From Fen-549 sp050011315 (lineage in GTDB: Bacteria; Actinomycetota; Thermoleophilia; Gaiellales; Gaiellaceae): a DNA stretch of 64,000 bases. The stretch covers positions 1 through 64,000 of the forward strand of contig JBEKJI010000005.1 in assembly GCA_050011315.1 (NCBI GenBank), written 5' to 3'. Below are positions 16,954 to 25,060 of the stretch, piece by piece (the stretch's first letter is position 1; each line of letters begins with the position of its first letter). The position numbers and the translations under genes are program-made. The notes beneath the pieces are model-generated. The model saw nothing but the letters and a program-made list of their open reading frames with translations, did no database searches and was not told where the DNA came from.

Positions 16954-17355
16954 TCAACCAGAGGCCGGGACGAGCTTGCGCCCGCTCGCGAGCCACTCCG
17001 CCATCCCGCCGCGTAACTCGACGATGTTCTTGTAGCCGAGCTGCTCGAGTATCGGGACGGCGACGGCGCTCGTCCTGCCGTGCGCGCAGTAGACGGCGAG
17101 CTTCGTCGAAAGCGAAGGAAGCCGGCTGCGGCTGGCAGAAAGCTGATCTACGGAGATGAAGAGGTCGGTGCCCGGAATCGACGGCACCCCGGGGCCGAGA
17201 ACGTTGAGCGTCACCGTGCCGGGCTCGGCAACCGCCGCTGCGAACTCCGCCGGCGAGACGAGCCGCGACTGTGTTTGCTTCGCCTTGCTTCCGCATCCGA
17301 CGACGAAAAGTGCGAGTCCGGCGACGAGAACCAGGAATACGCGGCGCATGCGCAT
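16954..17355 (-). CDS. Rhodanese-domain lipoprotein
   Basis: A 133-residue single-domain rhodanese (sulfurtransferase, carries a persulfide on Cys) anchored outside by a lipobox (ALFVVGC) after a short signal. Active-site loop YCAHGRTSA with the catalytic Cys, then VPILEQLGYKNIVELRGGM and a short tail. The N-terminal part after the lipobox is brief (SRLVSPAEFAAAVAEP). A truncated paralogue lies at 26997 and an unanchored rhodanese at 27574. Start ATG 17355; ATG 17349 is also possible. Confidence 0.8.
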   Translation of the reverse strand: MRMRRVFLVLVAGLALFVVGCGSKAKQTQSRLVSPAEFAAAVAEPGTVTLNVLGPGVPSIPGTDLFISVDQLSASRSRLPSLSTKLAVYCAHGRTSAVAVPILEQLGYKNIVELRGGMAEWLASGRKLVPASG

Positions 17356-17493
17356 AGCTTAGAGGAGAACTGCGACATCACCACAATCGCGGAACCCCGC
17401 GCTCTCTCGAAGCCGCGAAACGACTCTAGTAGGGCAGACGGCCGCCCTCAAGGGCGATCGGCACCTGCGCTCCTTTGAATACCCTGCACTGAT

Positions 17494-17522
17494 TTGACTT
17501 ATAAGGTAGTCCTATCGATAAT
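17494..17522 (+). promoter_or_regulatory. Sigma-70-type promoter of the hdrBC-like operon
   Basis: TTGACT (17494-17499), 17-base spacer, GATAAT (17517-17522). Expected start of transcription is near 17529, about 26 bases before ATG 17555. A purine-rich ribosome site GAGAGAGG lies at 17539-17546. The -35 and -10 each match consensus at five of six positions. Confidence 0.65.
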
Positions 17523-17554
17523 CCCGGGCAGCACTCACGCGAGAGAGGCGACCG

Positions 17555-18508
17555 ATGGCACCAACCACTCCGGACATTCCGCCCGTAACCGGTGGAGTCC
17601 AGATCTTTCGAAGCTGCTTGATCTCGACCGAGTATCCGGGCGCCGAGGCGGCGACGAAGTGGCTATTCGACCGTTTCGATGTCGAGTACATCGTCAACGA
17701 GGATCAGACCTGCTGCACCGGGCTCGGTTACTACACCGACATGATGCCGTTCCCGACCACGATGGCCATCTCGGCCCGCAACTCCTGCGTGGCGGTCGAG
17801 GCCGACCACCCGATCCAGAGCTATCTCTGCTCGACCTGTTACGCGGTCAACAAGAAGTCTCAGCACGTGCTCGCAGTGCCCGAGTACCGAAAGACCGCGA
17901 ACGAGGTTCTAGGCGAGATCGGTCGCGAGTACACCGACACGGTCGACAGGACCATTCAGCATCGTCACACGCTCGAGATCCTCTGGAGCCGCCATCACTC
18001 GATCCCCGGTTTGATCAAGCGTCGCCTGGACGGGATCAAGGTCGCCACCCACCCCGCCTGCCACTACTGCAAGGTCTTTCCGGATGACGTGCTCGGAGAC
18101 AGCGAGAACTTCATGCTCCCCGAGGATCTGCTCGAGCCGGCCGGGGTGATCAAGACCGGAAACTACAACGAGAAGACGACCCACTGCGGCGCCGGCTTCC
18201 GTCAGATGTTCGTCAACCCCGCCATGTCGCAGGCCGTGACGCGCGAGAAACTGAAGCGCCTGGCCCAGGAGAAGATCGACGTTCTCGTACACATGTGCCC
18301 GAATTGCGCCGTCCAGTTCGACCGCCACCACGACATCATCTCGCAGGTGACGCAGGAGGAGTACCCGTTCGTGCACCTGCACGTACAGCAGCTGGTAGCT
18401 CTCGCCCTCGGCGCCGACCCCGACAAGGTCTGCGGCGTTATCTCGCACTCCCAGGACGTCGAGCCGATCTTGCAACGGATTGGCGCGCGCGAGGGAGCGA
18501 GCGTCTGA
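17555..18508 (+). CDS. HdrB-like CCG-domain iron-sulfur protein
   Basis: A 317-residue protein related to heterodisulfide reductase subunit B, whose two CCG domains bind the unusual [4Fe-4S] clusters that split disulfides. The first CCG reads C21, 31 residues, C53-C54, 37 residues, CSTC. The second reads C (in HYCK), 37 residues, HC in place of CC, 36 residues, CPNC. The His replaces the first Cys of the second pair, so that cluster may be ligated differently. The gene starts 26 bases after the inferred transcription start and is followed 33 bases later by the HdrC-like gene. No HdrA (flavin subunit) is in the window, so the electron donor and substrate are unknown. Sulfur or disulfide metabolism is inferred. 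Confidence 0.8.
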   Translation: MAPTTPDIPPVTGGVQIFRSCLISTEYPGAEAATKWLFDRFDVEYIVNEDQTCCTGLGYYTDMMPFPTTMAISARNSCVAVEADHPIQSYLCSTCYAVNKKSQHVLAVPEYRKTANEVLGEIGREYTDTVDRTIQHRHTLEILWSRHHSIPGLIKRRLDGIKVATHPACHYCKVFPDDVLGDSENFMLPEDLLEPAGVIKTGNYNEKTTHCGAGFRQMFVNPAMSQAVTREKLKRLAQEKIDVLVHMCPNCAVQFDRHHDIISQVTQEEYPFVHLHVQQLVALALGADPDKVCGVISHSQDVEPILQRIGAREGASV

Positions 18509-18541
18509 TGCGGCCGCGACCACTCCCGATGGAGAAAGCCG

Positions 18542-19249
18542 ATGACTGACAAGAACGAGGACAACGGAAACCCTGAGGCTGCTGAGAACGGGCGCAGCGG
18601 CGACGCCCGGGCCAACCCGTACTCGTTCATCGCCGAAGACGTGTTCTGCGATAGGCCGGACGCGAGCAACGATCTGTTTGAGCGGATCGTCAACGACCCG
18701 CGCATGCACGATCACGTCGACGGTTTCCTCTCCTGCATCCAGTGTGGGATCTGCACCTCGGGCTGCCCGGCCGCCCGCTTCAGCGACTTCTCGCCGCGCG
18801 AGGTCGCCCGGCGCGCGCTCGAGGGCGACCCGACCCTGCTCGAGGACGACTCGCTCTGGTACTGCTTCTACTGCTACACCTGCCAGAGCCGCTGCCCGCG
18901 CGGCAACTCCGTCGCCGTGATCAACCAGGTCATTCGCGGCATGCAGGTCGAGTCGGGCTACGGGGTCAAGCACGTGGAGATGTTCGCCGCCTGGGGCGAG
19001 CAGTTCTACGAGAAGGGCATGGGCGGTACTCCGCAGATCTTCTTCGCCGATATCGCCGAGGTCTGCGGCGACAAGTGGAAGTACTTCATCGAGCACCGCG
19101 AGGAGATCCGCGAGGAGCTTGGACTAGGCGACATGTATCCGTCAAAGAAGGCGGCCGAGGAGATGCAGACGATCATGGACAAGACCGGCTTCCGCGAGCG
19201 CCTCGTCTCGATCGGCGCCTGGGGCGGGAAAGACCCGAAGAAGGCGTAG
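18542..19249 (+). CDS. HdrC-like 4Fe-4S electron-transfer subunit
   Basis: A 235-residue protein with two [4Fe-4S] motifs in the HdrC/GlpC style: CIQCGICTSGCP (near residue 64) and CFYCYTCQSRCP (near 109). An acidic, low-complexity N-terminal region precedes them, and a long helical C-terminal half (GVKHVEMFAAWGEQFYEKGM, then an Arg/Glu-rich segment) follows them. HdrC passes electrons to HdrB, and the pair is cotranscribed here. A pure HdrBC pair without HdrA resembles membrane or ferredoxin-linked reductases in sulfur-metabolising bacteria. Start ATG 18542 is preceded by GGAG (18531-18534). Confidence 0.8.
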   Translation: MTDKNEDNGNPEAAENGRSGDARANPYSFIAEDVFCDRPDASNDLFERIVNDPRMHDHVDGFLSCIQCGICTSGCPAARFSDFSPREVARRALEGDPTLLEDDSLWYCFYCYTCQSRCPRGNSVAVINQVIRGMQVESGYGVKHVEMFAAWGEQFYEKGMGGTPQIFFADIAEVCGDKWKYFIEHREEIREELGLGDMYPSKKAAEEMQTIMDKTGFRERLVSIGAWGGKDPKKA

Positions 19250-19272
19250 CTCCAGCTTCTCGTTGCGATTCC

Positions 19273-19286
19273 GCGCACCGGTGCGC
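19273..19286. terminator. GC palindrome after hdrC
   Basis: GCGCACCGGTGCGC, a perfect 14-base palindrome 24 bases after the hdrC-like stop. It lacks a loop and a T tract, so it is only a weak candidate for transcription termination or a protein-binding site. Confidence 0.25.
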
Positions 19287-19363
19287 CCCGGTGTCAGCTG
19301 GCGCGCCATCCTCGCCGAAAGGCTCGCTATCGCTGAATTGATACCGTCGAAGACGGTGGCTTC

Positions 19364-20140
19364 TTGGGTCTGCTGATTCTGATCTGCTCCGTCGCGCTGC
19401 TCGTCCAGATCGAGCGCTCGTCCCGCTGGCCGCTGCTCGATCCCTGGCGGGAGCGATGGCGCCCGCTGGAGCGACGGATTGTCAGTTACGTACGCTCCGC
19501 TCCGTTCACCTACGTCTTCCTCTTCGTCTTGTTGATCACGACCTGGGTGTTCAACACTTCGAGCCCGTCCACTGCCCGCACCCTCCTCCTCGAGCGAAGC
19601 ACGAACCTCCACCAGCTCGGGCACGACCCGATGCGAGCGCTCGTCGCTAGCGCTTTCTGGCTTTCGAGCAGCGTCGAGCTCCTCGCCTGGCTGGTCCTCT
19701 TCTCGCTCGTGCTTGCGCCGGTCGAGCGCTGGATCGGCAGCGCCCGAACGGCGTTTGTGTTCGCGCTCGGGCACGCCGGCGCAACCCTGCTCACGGCCGC
19801 CGGCCTCTGGCTCGCGATCCATTACGGCGTCGCTGAACGTAACGTCGCGCACGCCGTCGATGTCGGCGTCAGCTACGGCTTCTTCGCCGTTGCGGCGGTG
19901 CTGGCTTTCCGCGTATCGGGCCTTCGGCGAGTTCTCTACGTCGCTGTCTTGATCGGCTACCTGGGAATCTCCGCGGGCCTGATCCAGGGCTTCACCGATT
20001 TCGGGCACCTGATTGCGCTCGCGATTGGATTCCTGGCAGCGCCGCTTGTCACTCACGGACGAAAGCGGCCTCAAGACCGAGTCTCGCTCGGCTCACCGAA
20101 CTCGGTGTCGATTTCCGTGAACGCCGATCTGACGCCTTAG
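19364..20140 (+). CDS. Rhomboid-like integral membrane protein
   Basis: A 258-residue membrane protein with about six helices. Helix 4 holds VSYGFFAV, which resembles the Ser-bearing motif of rhomboid intramembrane proteases, and a later helix holds FGHLIALAIGF with the partner His. This matches the actinobacterial rhomboid-like family (PF20401 type), whose protease activity is not established. The first helix is followed by an Arg-rich cytosolic turn. TTG 19364 is the only in-frame start and has no good ribosome site, so the start is uncertain. Context offers no clear partner. Confidence 0.6.
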   Translation: MGLLILICSVALLVQIERSSRWPLLDPWRERWRPLERRIVSYVRSAPFTYVFLFVLLITTWVFNTSSPSTARTLLLERSTNLHQLGHDPMRALVASAFWLSSSVELLAWLVLFSLVLAPVERWIGSARTAFVFALGHAGATLLTAAGLWLAIHYGVAERNVAHAVDVGVSYGFFAVAAVLAFRVSGLRRVLYVAVLIGYLGISAGLIQGFTDFGHLIALAIGFLAAPLVTHGRKRPQDRVSLGSPNSVSISVNADLTP

Positions 20141-20288
20141 TAGAGCGCGTTCGCAAGCTGACGGCGGCAGTGCAACGAGAGCGGGTGCTCGGGGCCGAGA
20201 TCTCCGAAGTGCTCTCTCGCCCCCGTGGCGCCGAGGAACCGAAGGGACGACTCAATAAAAGCGGGGGAGCCGGTAGATACTCATCATC

Positions 20289-20304
20289 TCATATCTAGAT
20301 GTGA
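20289..20304. promoter_or_regulatory. Candidate PadR operator
   Basis: TCATATCTAGATGTGA is a near-perfect palindrome centred on CTAG and located 30 bases before the PadR-type gene. PadR repressors usually bind such AT-flanked palindromes in their own promoter. An AT-rich stretch (GATAAACATATAG) immediately follows and could contain the -10 element. Confidence 0.55.
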
Positions 20305-20333
20305 TAAACATATAGGTGCGAAAGGTGGTACGG

Positions 20334-20837
20334 ATGATGAGAGAACAGGATCCAGGGCAAGGGTTTGGCGGGCAAGGGCTTGGCAGACGCAGACGGGGCG
20401 GCGGCGGAGGCTGCGGGCCGGGACACGGCGGTAGAGGCCGAGGTAGAGGAGTATTACTGGAGCCGGCCGTACTCGCATCGCTCGCCTCCCAGTCGGCGCA
20501 CGGCTACGACCTGCGGAAGACCGTCGAGGAGATGACCGACGGATTCGTATGCGTCGATCCCGGAGGCATCTACCGCTTGTTGCGCCAGCTCGAGCAGGAT
20601 GGCTTTGTCGAATCGAAGTGGTCGGAGGGTGAGTTCGGCCCGCAGCGCCGCGAGTACCAGATCACGCGTGACGGTCGTGAGCTGCTCGCGCAGTGGGGCG
20701 AGGATTTGCGACTACGCGAGCGCGCCTTTCGATCGTTGATCGATGTCATCGAGAAGTCGATCAAGCCCGGAGAACAGGCTGAAAACAAGGGCACGCCAGA
20801 GGGCGAGCCCGATGAAAAGGAGAAGAAAGATGCCTAA
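20334..20837 (+). CDS. PadR-family transcriptional regulator
   Basis: A 167-residue repressor with an N-terminal Gly/Arg-rich extension (GRRRRGGGGGCGPGHGGRGR) and a winged helix in the PadR pattern: LEPAVLASLASQSAHGYDL, GGIYRLLRQLEQDGFVES and YQITRDGRELL. A helical dimerisation tail follows. I chose ATG 20334 because GAAAGGTGG (20320-20328) lies just upstream; GTG 20316 is also in frame. It overlaps the DUF5320 gene, heads an operon of iron-sulfur genes and has a palindromic operator candidate upstream, suggesting autoregulation. The Gly-rich extension with one Cys could sense a metal or thiol, but this is inference. Confidence 0.75.
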   Translation: MMREQDPGQGFGGQGLGRRRRGGGGGCGPGHGGRGRGRGVLLEPAVLASLASQSAHGYDLRKTVEEMTDGFVCVDPGGIYRLLRQLEQDGFVESKWSEGEFGPQRREYQITRDGRELLAQWGEDLRLRERAFRSLIDVIEKSIKPGEQAENKGTPEGEPDEKEKKDA

Positions 20838-21036
20838 TAAAGACAAAACCGGACCAAAGGGCGAGGGGCCCCTGACCGGCGGAGGCCGTGGGCCCTGCCA
20901 GGACGAGACCGGACAGACAGCGGCTCCGAGAGGTTTTCGCCTCGGCCGCGGAATGGGCTTCGGCCGCGGAGCAGGGCTCGGCGGCGCCTTTAGGGGTCGC
21001 GGTCGCGGCCGCTTCGGCGGCGGCGGACAGTCATGA
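20830..21036 (+). CDS. DUF5320-type small Gly/Arg-rich protein
   Basis: A 68-residue protein starting at ATG 20830, with AAGGAG twelve bases upstream, overlapping the end of the PadR gene. It opens MPNKDKTGPKGEGPLTGGGR with GPC and is followed by a run of RG/GF repeats. This opening (PxxDxTGPxGxGPxTGRGxG.C) is diagnostic of DUF5320, a protein regularly found beside NifX-like and MinD-like iron-sulfur genes in anaerobes. Function is unknown; it may act in cofactor handling. The next gene overlaps its stop (ATGA). Confidence 0.75.
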   Translation: MPNKDKTGPKGEGPLTGGGRGPCQDETGQTAAPRGFRLGRGMGFGRGAGLGGAFRGRGRGRFGGGGQS

Positions 21037-21401
21037 AACTGGCGATCTCGGCTTCCGGCCCCGCCCTGTCGGACGTAGTCGACGAGCGGTTCGGCCGCGC
21101 AGCCTATTTCGTCATCGTAGATCCCTCGACGATGGAGCACGAGGCGATCGACAACAGCGTGAACCGAAACGCGCTGCAGGGAGCCGGGATCGCAGCCGCA
21201 GAGCTCGTCGCCGAGCGTAAGGCGGGAGCGGTGCTGACGGGGCAGCTCGGGCCGAAGGCATTCCAGGCGCTCCAGGCGGCATCGATTCCCGCCTACGCCG
21301 CGGCCGGAATGACTGCGGCGGATGCCGTCGCGGCATTCAAGAGCGGCAGCCTGGAGAGGTTGTCAGAAGCGGGAGAGTCGAGACGAGGAGGAAACGGATG
21401 A
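21033..21401 (+). CDS. Dinitrogenase FeMo-cofactor (NifX/NifB-C) family protein
   Basis: A 122-residue protein of the PF02579 fold: MKLAISASGPALSDVVDERFG, then VIVDPST, GAGIAAAELVAERKAGAV, LTGQLGPKAFQALQ and AADAVAAFKSG. Members bind iron-sulfur or iron-molybdenum precursor clusters and pass them to target proteins. No nitrogenase structural genes are in the window, so a general Fe-S or metallocluster role is more likely. The start overlaps the DUF5320 stop. A diverged paralogue follows immediately. Confidence 0.8.
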   Translation: MKLAISASGPALSDVVDERFGRAAYFVIVDPSTMEHEAIDNSVNRNALQGAGIAAAELVAERKAGAVLTGQLGPKAFQALQAASIPAYAAAGMTAADAVAAFKSGSLERLSEAGESRRGGNG

Positions 21402-21778
21402 GCAAGGAAAGCACGATTATGCTGGCGGTGCCGTCGAGCGGCGCCGGCGGCCTCGACGCCGAGCGTTCAGGGCATTTCGGCAGGTGCGACTGCTTCACGA
21501 TTGTGGAGATCACAAGCGGTGAGGTCGGAGCAGTGCAAGTGCTCGAGAACCTGCCCCATAAGGACGGAGGATGCCTGGGGCCGGTGAACCTGCTGGCCTC
21601 GAATGGCGTGACGGCGCTGATCGTGGCGGGGATCGGCGGCCGGCCGCTCGCCGGCTTCAAGGATGCGGGCATCGACGTCTACTTCGACAAGCAGCTGCCG
21701 ACGGTTAGCCAGGCGGTCGATGCGGTTCGGGCAGGAACCGTAGAAGTGATCCAGCCCCAGTGGGTTTGCGGAGGCTAG
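21398..21778 (+). CDS. NifX-like cluster-binding protein, paralogue
   Basis: A 126-residue second PF02579-type protein: LAVPSSGAGGLDAERSGHFG, CDCFTIVEI, HKDGGCLGPVNLLASNGVTA, IVAGIGGRPLAGFKDAGI and a terminal QPQWVCGG. Unlike the 21033 product it has several Cys and His (GHFGRCDC, GGC, CGG) that could ligand a metal cluster. ATGA overlap with the previous gene and TAG-GTG spacing to the next indicate one transcript. Probably the cluster-carrying member of the pair; the fold is recognised, the role inferred. Confidence 0.8.
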   Translation: MSKESTIMLAVPSSGAGGLDAERSGHFGRCDCFTIVEITSGEVGAVQVLENLPHKDGGCLGPVNLLASNGVTALIVAGIGGRPLAGFKDAGIDVYFDKQLPTVSQAVDAVRAGTVEVIQPQWVCGG

Positions 21779-22696
21779 GTGGTCGCCGGAGATCAAGCAA
21801 ACCGGCTCGCCGAGGGCTTCACGATCGCCGTTGCGTCCGGAAAGGGCGGCACCGGCAAGACGCTGGTGGCAACGAACCTCGCTCTCCTCGTCGCCAGGTC
21901 GGGCGTGCGCGTCACGCTCGTCGACTGCGACGTGGAGGCTCCGAACGACCACCTCTTCTTCCGAGTCGATGCCCGCACCGCGGTGGTCGAGGTTCCGATC
22001 CCGGAGGCGCCCGCCGAGACGTGCCCGAGCGGCTGCAGCGCTTGCCGAGATAAGTGCCGGTTCGGAGCGATCCGGATTCTCGGCGGGAAGCCCACGATCT
22101 TCCCCGAGCTCTGCCACAGCTGCGGCGCCTGCGTCCAGGCCTGTCCGAACGGAGCGCTCAGGGAGCGGCAGATGCGAGTCGGAGAGATCGAGTCCGGCCA
22201 CGAGAGCGAAGGCCTGCGCCTCGTGACAGGCAGGCTCGACATCGGCGAGGCGAAAGCGCCGCCGGTTATCCGCGCAGCCCGGCGAGCGGCAGAAGACGAA
22301 GCCGCCGAGTTGACCATCCTCGACGCCCCGCCCGGCGCTGCCTGCTCGGCCGTGGCGACGCTACGGGGAGCGGATCTCCTCCTGCTCGTTACCGAGCCCA
22401 CTGCCTTCGGCCTGCACGATCTGGAGCTGATGGTCGAGCTGGCGCGGGCTCTCGGCCTGCCGACCGCGGTCGTGCTCAACCGGGAGGGAACGGGATCGGT
22501 GGACATCGCCGGCTACTGCGACTCGCGGGGTCTCCCTCTTCTCGCCCGCATCCCCTTCGATCGCGGCGTGGCCGAGCGCTACGCAAAGGGCGATCTGTTG
22601 ATCGATTCTCACCCCGAGGGAGGGCTCTGGTTCTCGAGCCTCTGGCAGGCGATAAAGAGCACCTCGGCGCGAACCGCGAGGGAGACGGCAGCATGA
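21779..22696 (+). CDS. MinD/Mrp-like P-loop ATPase with 4Fe-4S domain (1)
   Basis: A 305-residue protein. GTG 21779 directly follows the preceding stop, with GGAGG at 21770-21774. Deviant Walker A ASGKGGTGKT near residue 20, an inserted ferredoxin-like domain with CPSGCSACRDKCRFG and CHSCGACVQACPNGA (residues about 82-127), then the remaining MinD core (LDAPPGAACSAVA, LLLLVTEPTAFGLHDLEL). The family (CooC/Mrp/NifH-like) couples ATP hydrolysis to moving iron-sulfur or metal clusters. Paired head to tail with a homologue at 22693 by an ATGA overlap. Confidence 0.85.
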   Translation: MVAGDQANRLAEGFTIAVASGKGGTGKTLVATNLALLVARSGVRVTLVDCDVEAPNDHLFFRVDARTAVVEVPIPEAPAETCPSGCSACRDKCRFGAIRILGGKPTIFPELCHSCGACVQACPNGALRERQMRVGEIESGHESEGLRLVTGRLDIGEAKAPPVIRAARRAAEDEAAELTILDAPPGAACSAVATLRGADLLLLVTEPTAFGLHDLELMVELARALGLPTAVVLNREGTGSVDIAGYCDSRGLPLLARIPFDRGVAERYAKGDLLIDSHPEGGLWFSSLWQAIKSTSARTARETAA

Positions 22697-23667
22697 AGAC
22701 GCTCGTCGTCGCATCGGGAAAAGGCGGCACCGGCAAGACAACCCTGTCGGCTCTGTTCGCGCACTTCTCGTCGCAGGAGCGCCCACTCGTGGTCGCCGAC
22801 TGCGACGTCGAGGCCTCGAACCTACCGCTTGCGCTCCGCGCCGAGGTCACATCGAGAGAGGCCTTTGCCGGTAGCGAGAAGGTGGTCGTCGACGAGGATC
22901 TCTGCAGCGGCTGCGAGCGCTGCCTGGATAGCTGCCGCTTCGACGCGATCTCGATTCTCTTCGACGGTATTGCGCAGGTAGACGAGTGGTCGTGTGAGGG
23001 CTGCGGCGCCTGCGCCACGGCCTGCCGGCACGGCGCCATCTCGCTCGAGCCGTGCCAGGCCGGCGAGCTTCTCGGCGGCGAGTGCTCCACGGGCGCCATC
23101 GTCTTCGGCCAGCTGCAACCCGGTCAGGATCTCTCCGGCAAGCTCGTCACGAGCGTACGCGAGCGGGCGAAAGCGCTGGCCGAGGCGCAAGGCGCCGAGC
23201 TTGTGCTGGTCGACGGACCGCCCGGCATAGGCTGCCCGGTAATCGCGTCGATCTCGGGCGCCGACGGCGTCTTGGCCGTGGCGGAGCCAAGTCTCTCGGG
23301 AGAGCACGACCTGCGCCGCCTGGTCACGCTCGCGCGGCAGTTACGCGTCCCGGTCAAGGTCGTGCTGAACAAGTCCGACCTCTCGGCTGAGGCGGCGGAG
23401 AGACTGCGAGCGACATGCCGCGAAGAGGAGCTCGAGCTGATCGGCGAAGTGCCCTTCGACGAGGAGCTTCTTCCGACACTCGAGCGGATGGCGCACGGAG
23501 ACGTCTCGGAGGCGAAGCCCGTTACCGACATCGAGGAATCGCCCGGCGTCAGTGCCGCGCGCTCGATCTGGGAGCGCATCGAGAATTGGCTCGCCGAGCC
23601 GCCGCAAGCCCGACCGGCGAGCAAGGCCCTCATACAGCTCTCTCGCACGCGCTCTAACGGCTCCTAG
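22693..23667 (+). CDS. MinD/Mrp-like P-loop ATPase with 4Fe-4S domain (2)
   Basis: A 324-residue homologue of the previous gene: Walker A VVASGKGGTGKTT at the N terminus, ferredoxin-like insertion CSGCERCLDSCRFDAI and CEGCGACATACRHGAI, then LVDGPPGIGCPVIA, AVAEPSLSGEHDL and VVLNKSDLS. ATG 22693 overlaps the previous stop. A much longer frame extends upstream in another register but overlaps the first ATPase and is noncoding. The two ATPases probably form a heterodimer. Downstream, a truncated DsrE gene lies on the opposite strand. Confidence 0.85.
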   Translation: MKTLVVASGKGGTGKTTLSALFAHFSSQERPLVVADCDVEASNLPLALRAEVTSREAFAGSEKVVVDEDLCSGCERCLDSCRFDAISILFDGIAQVDEWSCEGCGACATACRHGAISLEPCQAGELLGGECSTGAIVFGQLQPGQDLSGKLVTSVRERAKALAEAQGAELVLVDGPPGIGCPVIASISGADGVLAVAEPSLSGEHDLRRLVTLARQLRVPVKVVLNKSDLSAEAAERLRATCREEELELIGEVPFDEELLPTLERMAHGDVSEAKPVTDIEESPGVSAARSIWERIENWLAEPPQARPASKALIQLSRTRSNGS

Positions 23668-23694
23668 CAAGCGATCGACTTCCCTCAGGGTGAC

Positions 23695-23708
23695 AAAGCC
23701 GGAGCTTT
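23695..23708. terminator. Hairpin between convergent genes
   Basis: AAAGC-CGGA-GCTTT forms a 5-bp stem with tetraloop 28 bases after the second ATPase stop and 46 bases before the end of the opposite-strand DsrE fragment. No clear T tract on either side. Weak candidate bidirectional terminator. Confidence 0.35.
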
Positions 23709-23753
23709 CCGTTCATTCTCACGCCTAGGATTCCCTTTAGCGGTTCCCCTTCG

Positions 23754-23960
23754 TTAGAAGACCAGCACCGTGTCGGCTGCGAGCGTGCGCTGACCGAGCT
23801 CGTCTATCGAACTCCGGCGCGCGCCTTCTGCAATCTCGCCATCCAACATTCCACGCTCGTCCATGCAGGTGCCGCAGAGTAGAACGTCACCCTTGCGACC
23901 GACGGACTTCAACATACGCTCGAGGTTGTAGTAGCCGTCCGGCGTCTTCGACGCGGCTAG
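23754..23960 (-). pseudogene. DsrE-family sulfur-transfer protein, 5'-truncated remnant
   Basis: The C-terminal half of a DsrE/TusD-type protein: SKTPDGYYNLERMLKSVGRK, DVLLCGTCMDERGM with the sulfur-carrying Cys, GARRSSIDELGQRTL and a final DTVLVF. DsrE proteins shuttle persulfide sulfur. The family normally has about 115 residues; the first half is absent, and homology starts almost exactly where the TDT transporter gene ends (23957-23960). No start codon fits. It appears to be a fragment left by a rearrangement, possibly translated from ATG near 23907 but unlikely to fold. Confidence 0.7.
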
Positions 23961-25060
23961 CGCTGCCACGCCGCACCGGTACGGATCGCGCGCAGCGTGC
24001 TCGTGCCGACGACGAGCCAGAAGCCGGCGAGCAGCAGGAAGAGAGCGGCTCCTATCCACTCGATCGTTCCGCTCGGCCAGCTGCGGGCAAGCTGGAGCGT
24101 GGCGGCGGCGTAGGCGCCGAGCGGGAAGGCGAAGGCCCAGAGGCCGACGCCGAAGGACAGCCCGCCACGGCGCAGGTAGCGGATCAACAGGAACACGGCG
24201 GTGGCGAGCCACCAGAGACCAAAACCCCAGAGCGTCGCGGCGGCCAGCGAGGAAACGGTCTGAACGGCCGCGGCCTGGGCGCCCCAGAAGGGCTTACCGG
24301 CGGCGGCGAGGCGGAGCAGGGCGAGACTGCCGACGCCGATCGGCCCGAGGCCTATCCAGAGCGAGGGCGCGAGTTGCGCCGGCGGCAGCGGATGGAAGAT
24401 GAGCCGCCCGAATAGCACCGCGGCAACCAGAAGGAAGAGGAAGAAGCCGAGCCCGAGCCCGGCATAACCGGCAAGGAGCAGCAGCCTTCCTGCCGCCGTA
24501 CCGACGTGCGGCAAGAGCGGGATCAGCGTCAGCGGAATGATGATGCTCGCCACCGGCGGGATGAACCAGCCGCCGTTGGCGCTCTCGGCGGCCAGACCCT
24601 CGCCCGAGAAGAGAACGTAGGTGAAGAGGACGCCTGAGGCGAAGGTCACGACGGCCCCGACGGAGACGAGCACCGCGACGATCGCGACGACGGTGTGCGC
24701 AGAGAGCACCGATCCGCCGACCGTGGCGGTGGCGACAGCGAGCACGAGGATCGAAGCCGGAAAGGTCGCGTAGAGAGCACCGACGATCGGGTGGCGCAGG
24801 TCCGAGAGCGCCGCATCCGGATAACGCACCAGCCGAGCCAGATAGGGAACGGTGATCGCCACGGCCAGAAGCCAGGCGAGGATTACGAAGGCCACGCCGA
24901 TGACATGGGCAGTGCGGAGGAGCCCGGGCTGGGCGCCGGGATTGAGGTAGGCGGCGACACCGACGATGGCGGTGCCCATGACAGCGCCGAACCAGCCCGG
25001 ATGGAATCCGCGCAGGATGCTCGGGGGAGTCGGCGCTTTTGCGGAAGTCGTGCTGTTCAT
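23957..25060 (-). CDS. TDT (SLAC1/TehA/SSU1-like) anion transporter
   Basis: A 367-residue integral membrane protein with ten predicted helices, opening with the family signature FHPGWFGAVMGTAIVGVA and containing HPLPPAQLAPSLWIGLGPIG, typical of the tellurite-resistance/dicarboxylate (TDT) family. Relatives export sulfite (SSU1), tellurite or organic acids. With TauE, rhodaneses and DsrE close by, sulfite efflux is the most plausible role here. ATG 25060 overlaps the stop of the thioredoxin-like gene (ATGA), so the two share a transcript. Confidence 0.8.
   Translation of the reverse strand: MNSTTSAKAPTPPSILRGFHPGWFGAVMGTAIVGVAAYLNPGAQPGLLRTAHVIGVAFVILAWLLAVAITVPYLARLVRYPDAALSDLRHPIVGALYATFPASILVLAVATATVGGSVLSAHTVVAIVAVLVSVGAVVTFASGVLFTYVLFSGEGLAAESANGGWFIPPVASIIIPLTLIPLLPHVGTAAGRLLLLAGYAGLGLGFFLFLLVAAVLFGRLIFHPLPPAQLAPSLWIGLGPIGVGSLALLRLAAAGKPFWGAQAAAVQTVSSLAAATLWGFGLWWLATAVFLLIRYLRRGGLSFGVGLWAFAFPLGAYAAATLQLARSWPSGTIEWIGAALFLLLAGFWLVVGTSTLRAIRTGAAWQR

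Noticed and set aside
17909..19096. 395-codon minus-strand frame over hdrBC
   Set aside because: No start context or motif; overlaps two genes with clear Fe-S motifs on the other strand.
22054..22692. Long upstream extension of the second MinD-like ATPase
   Set aside because: It overlaps the first ATPase in another frame with Arg-rich composition; ATG 22693 is supported by ATGA overlap and Walker A position.
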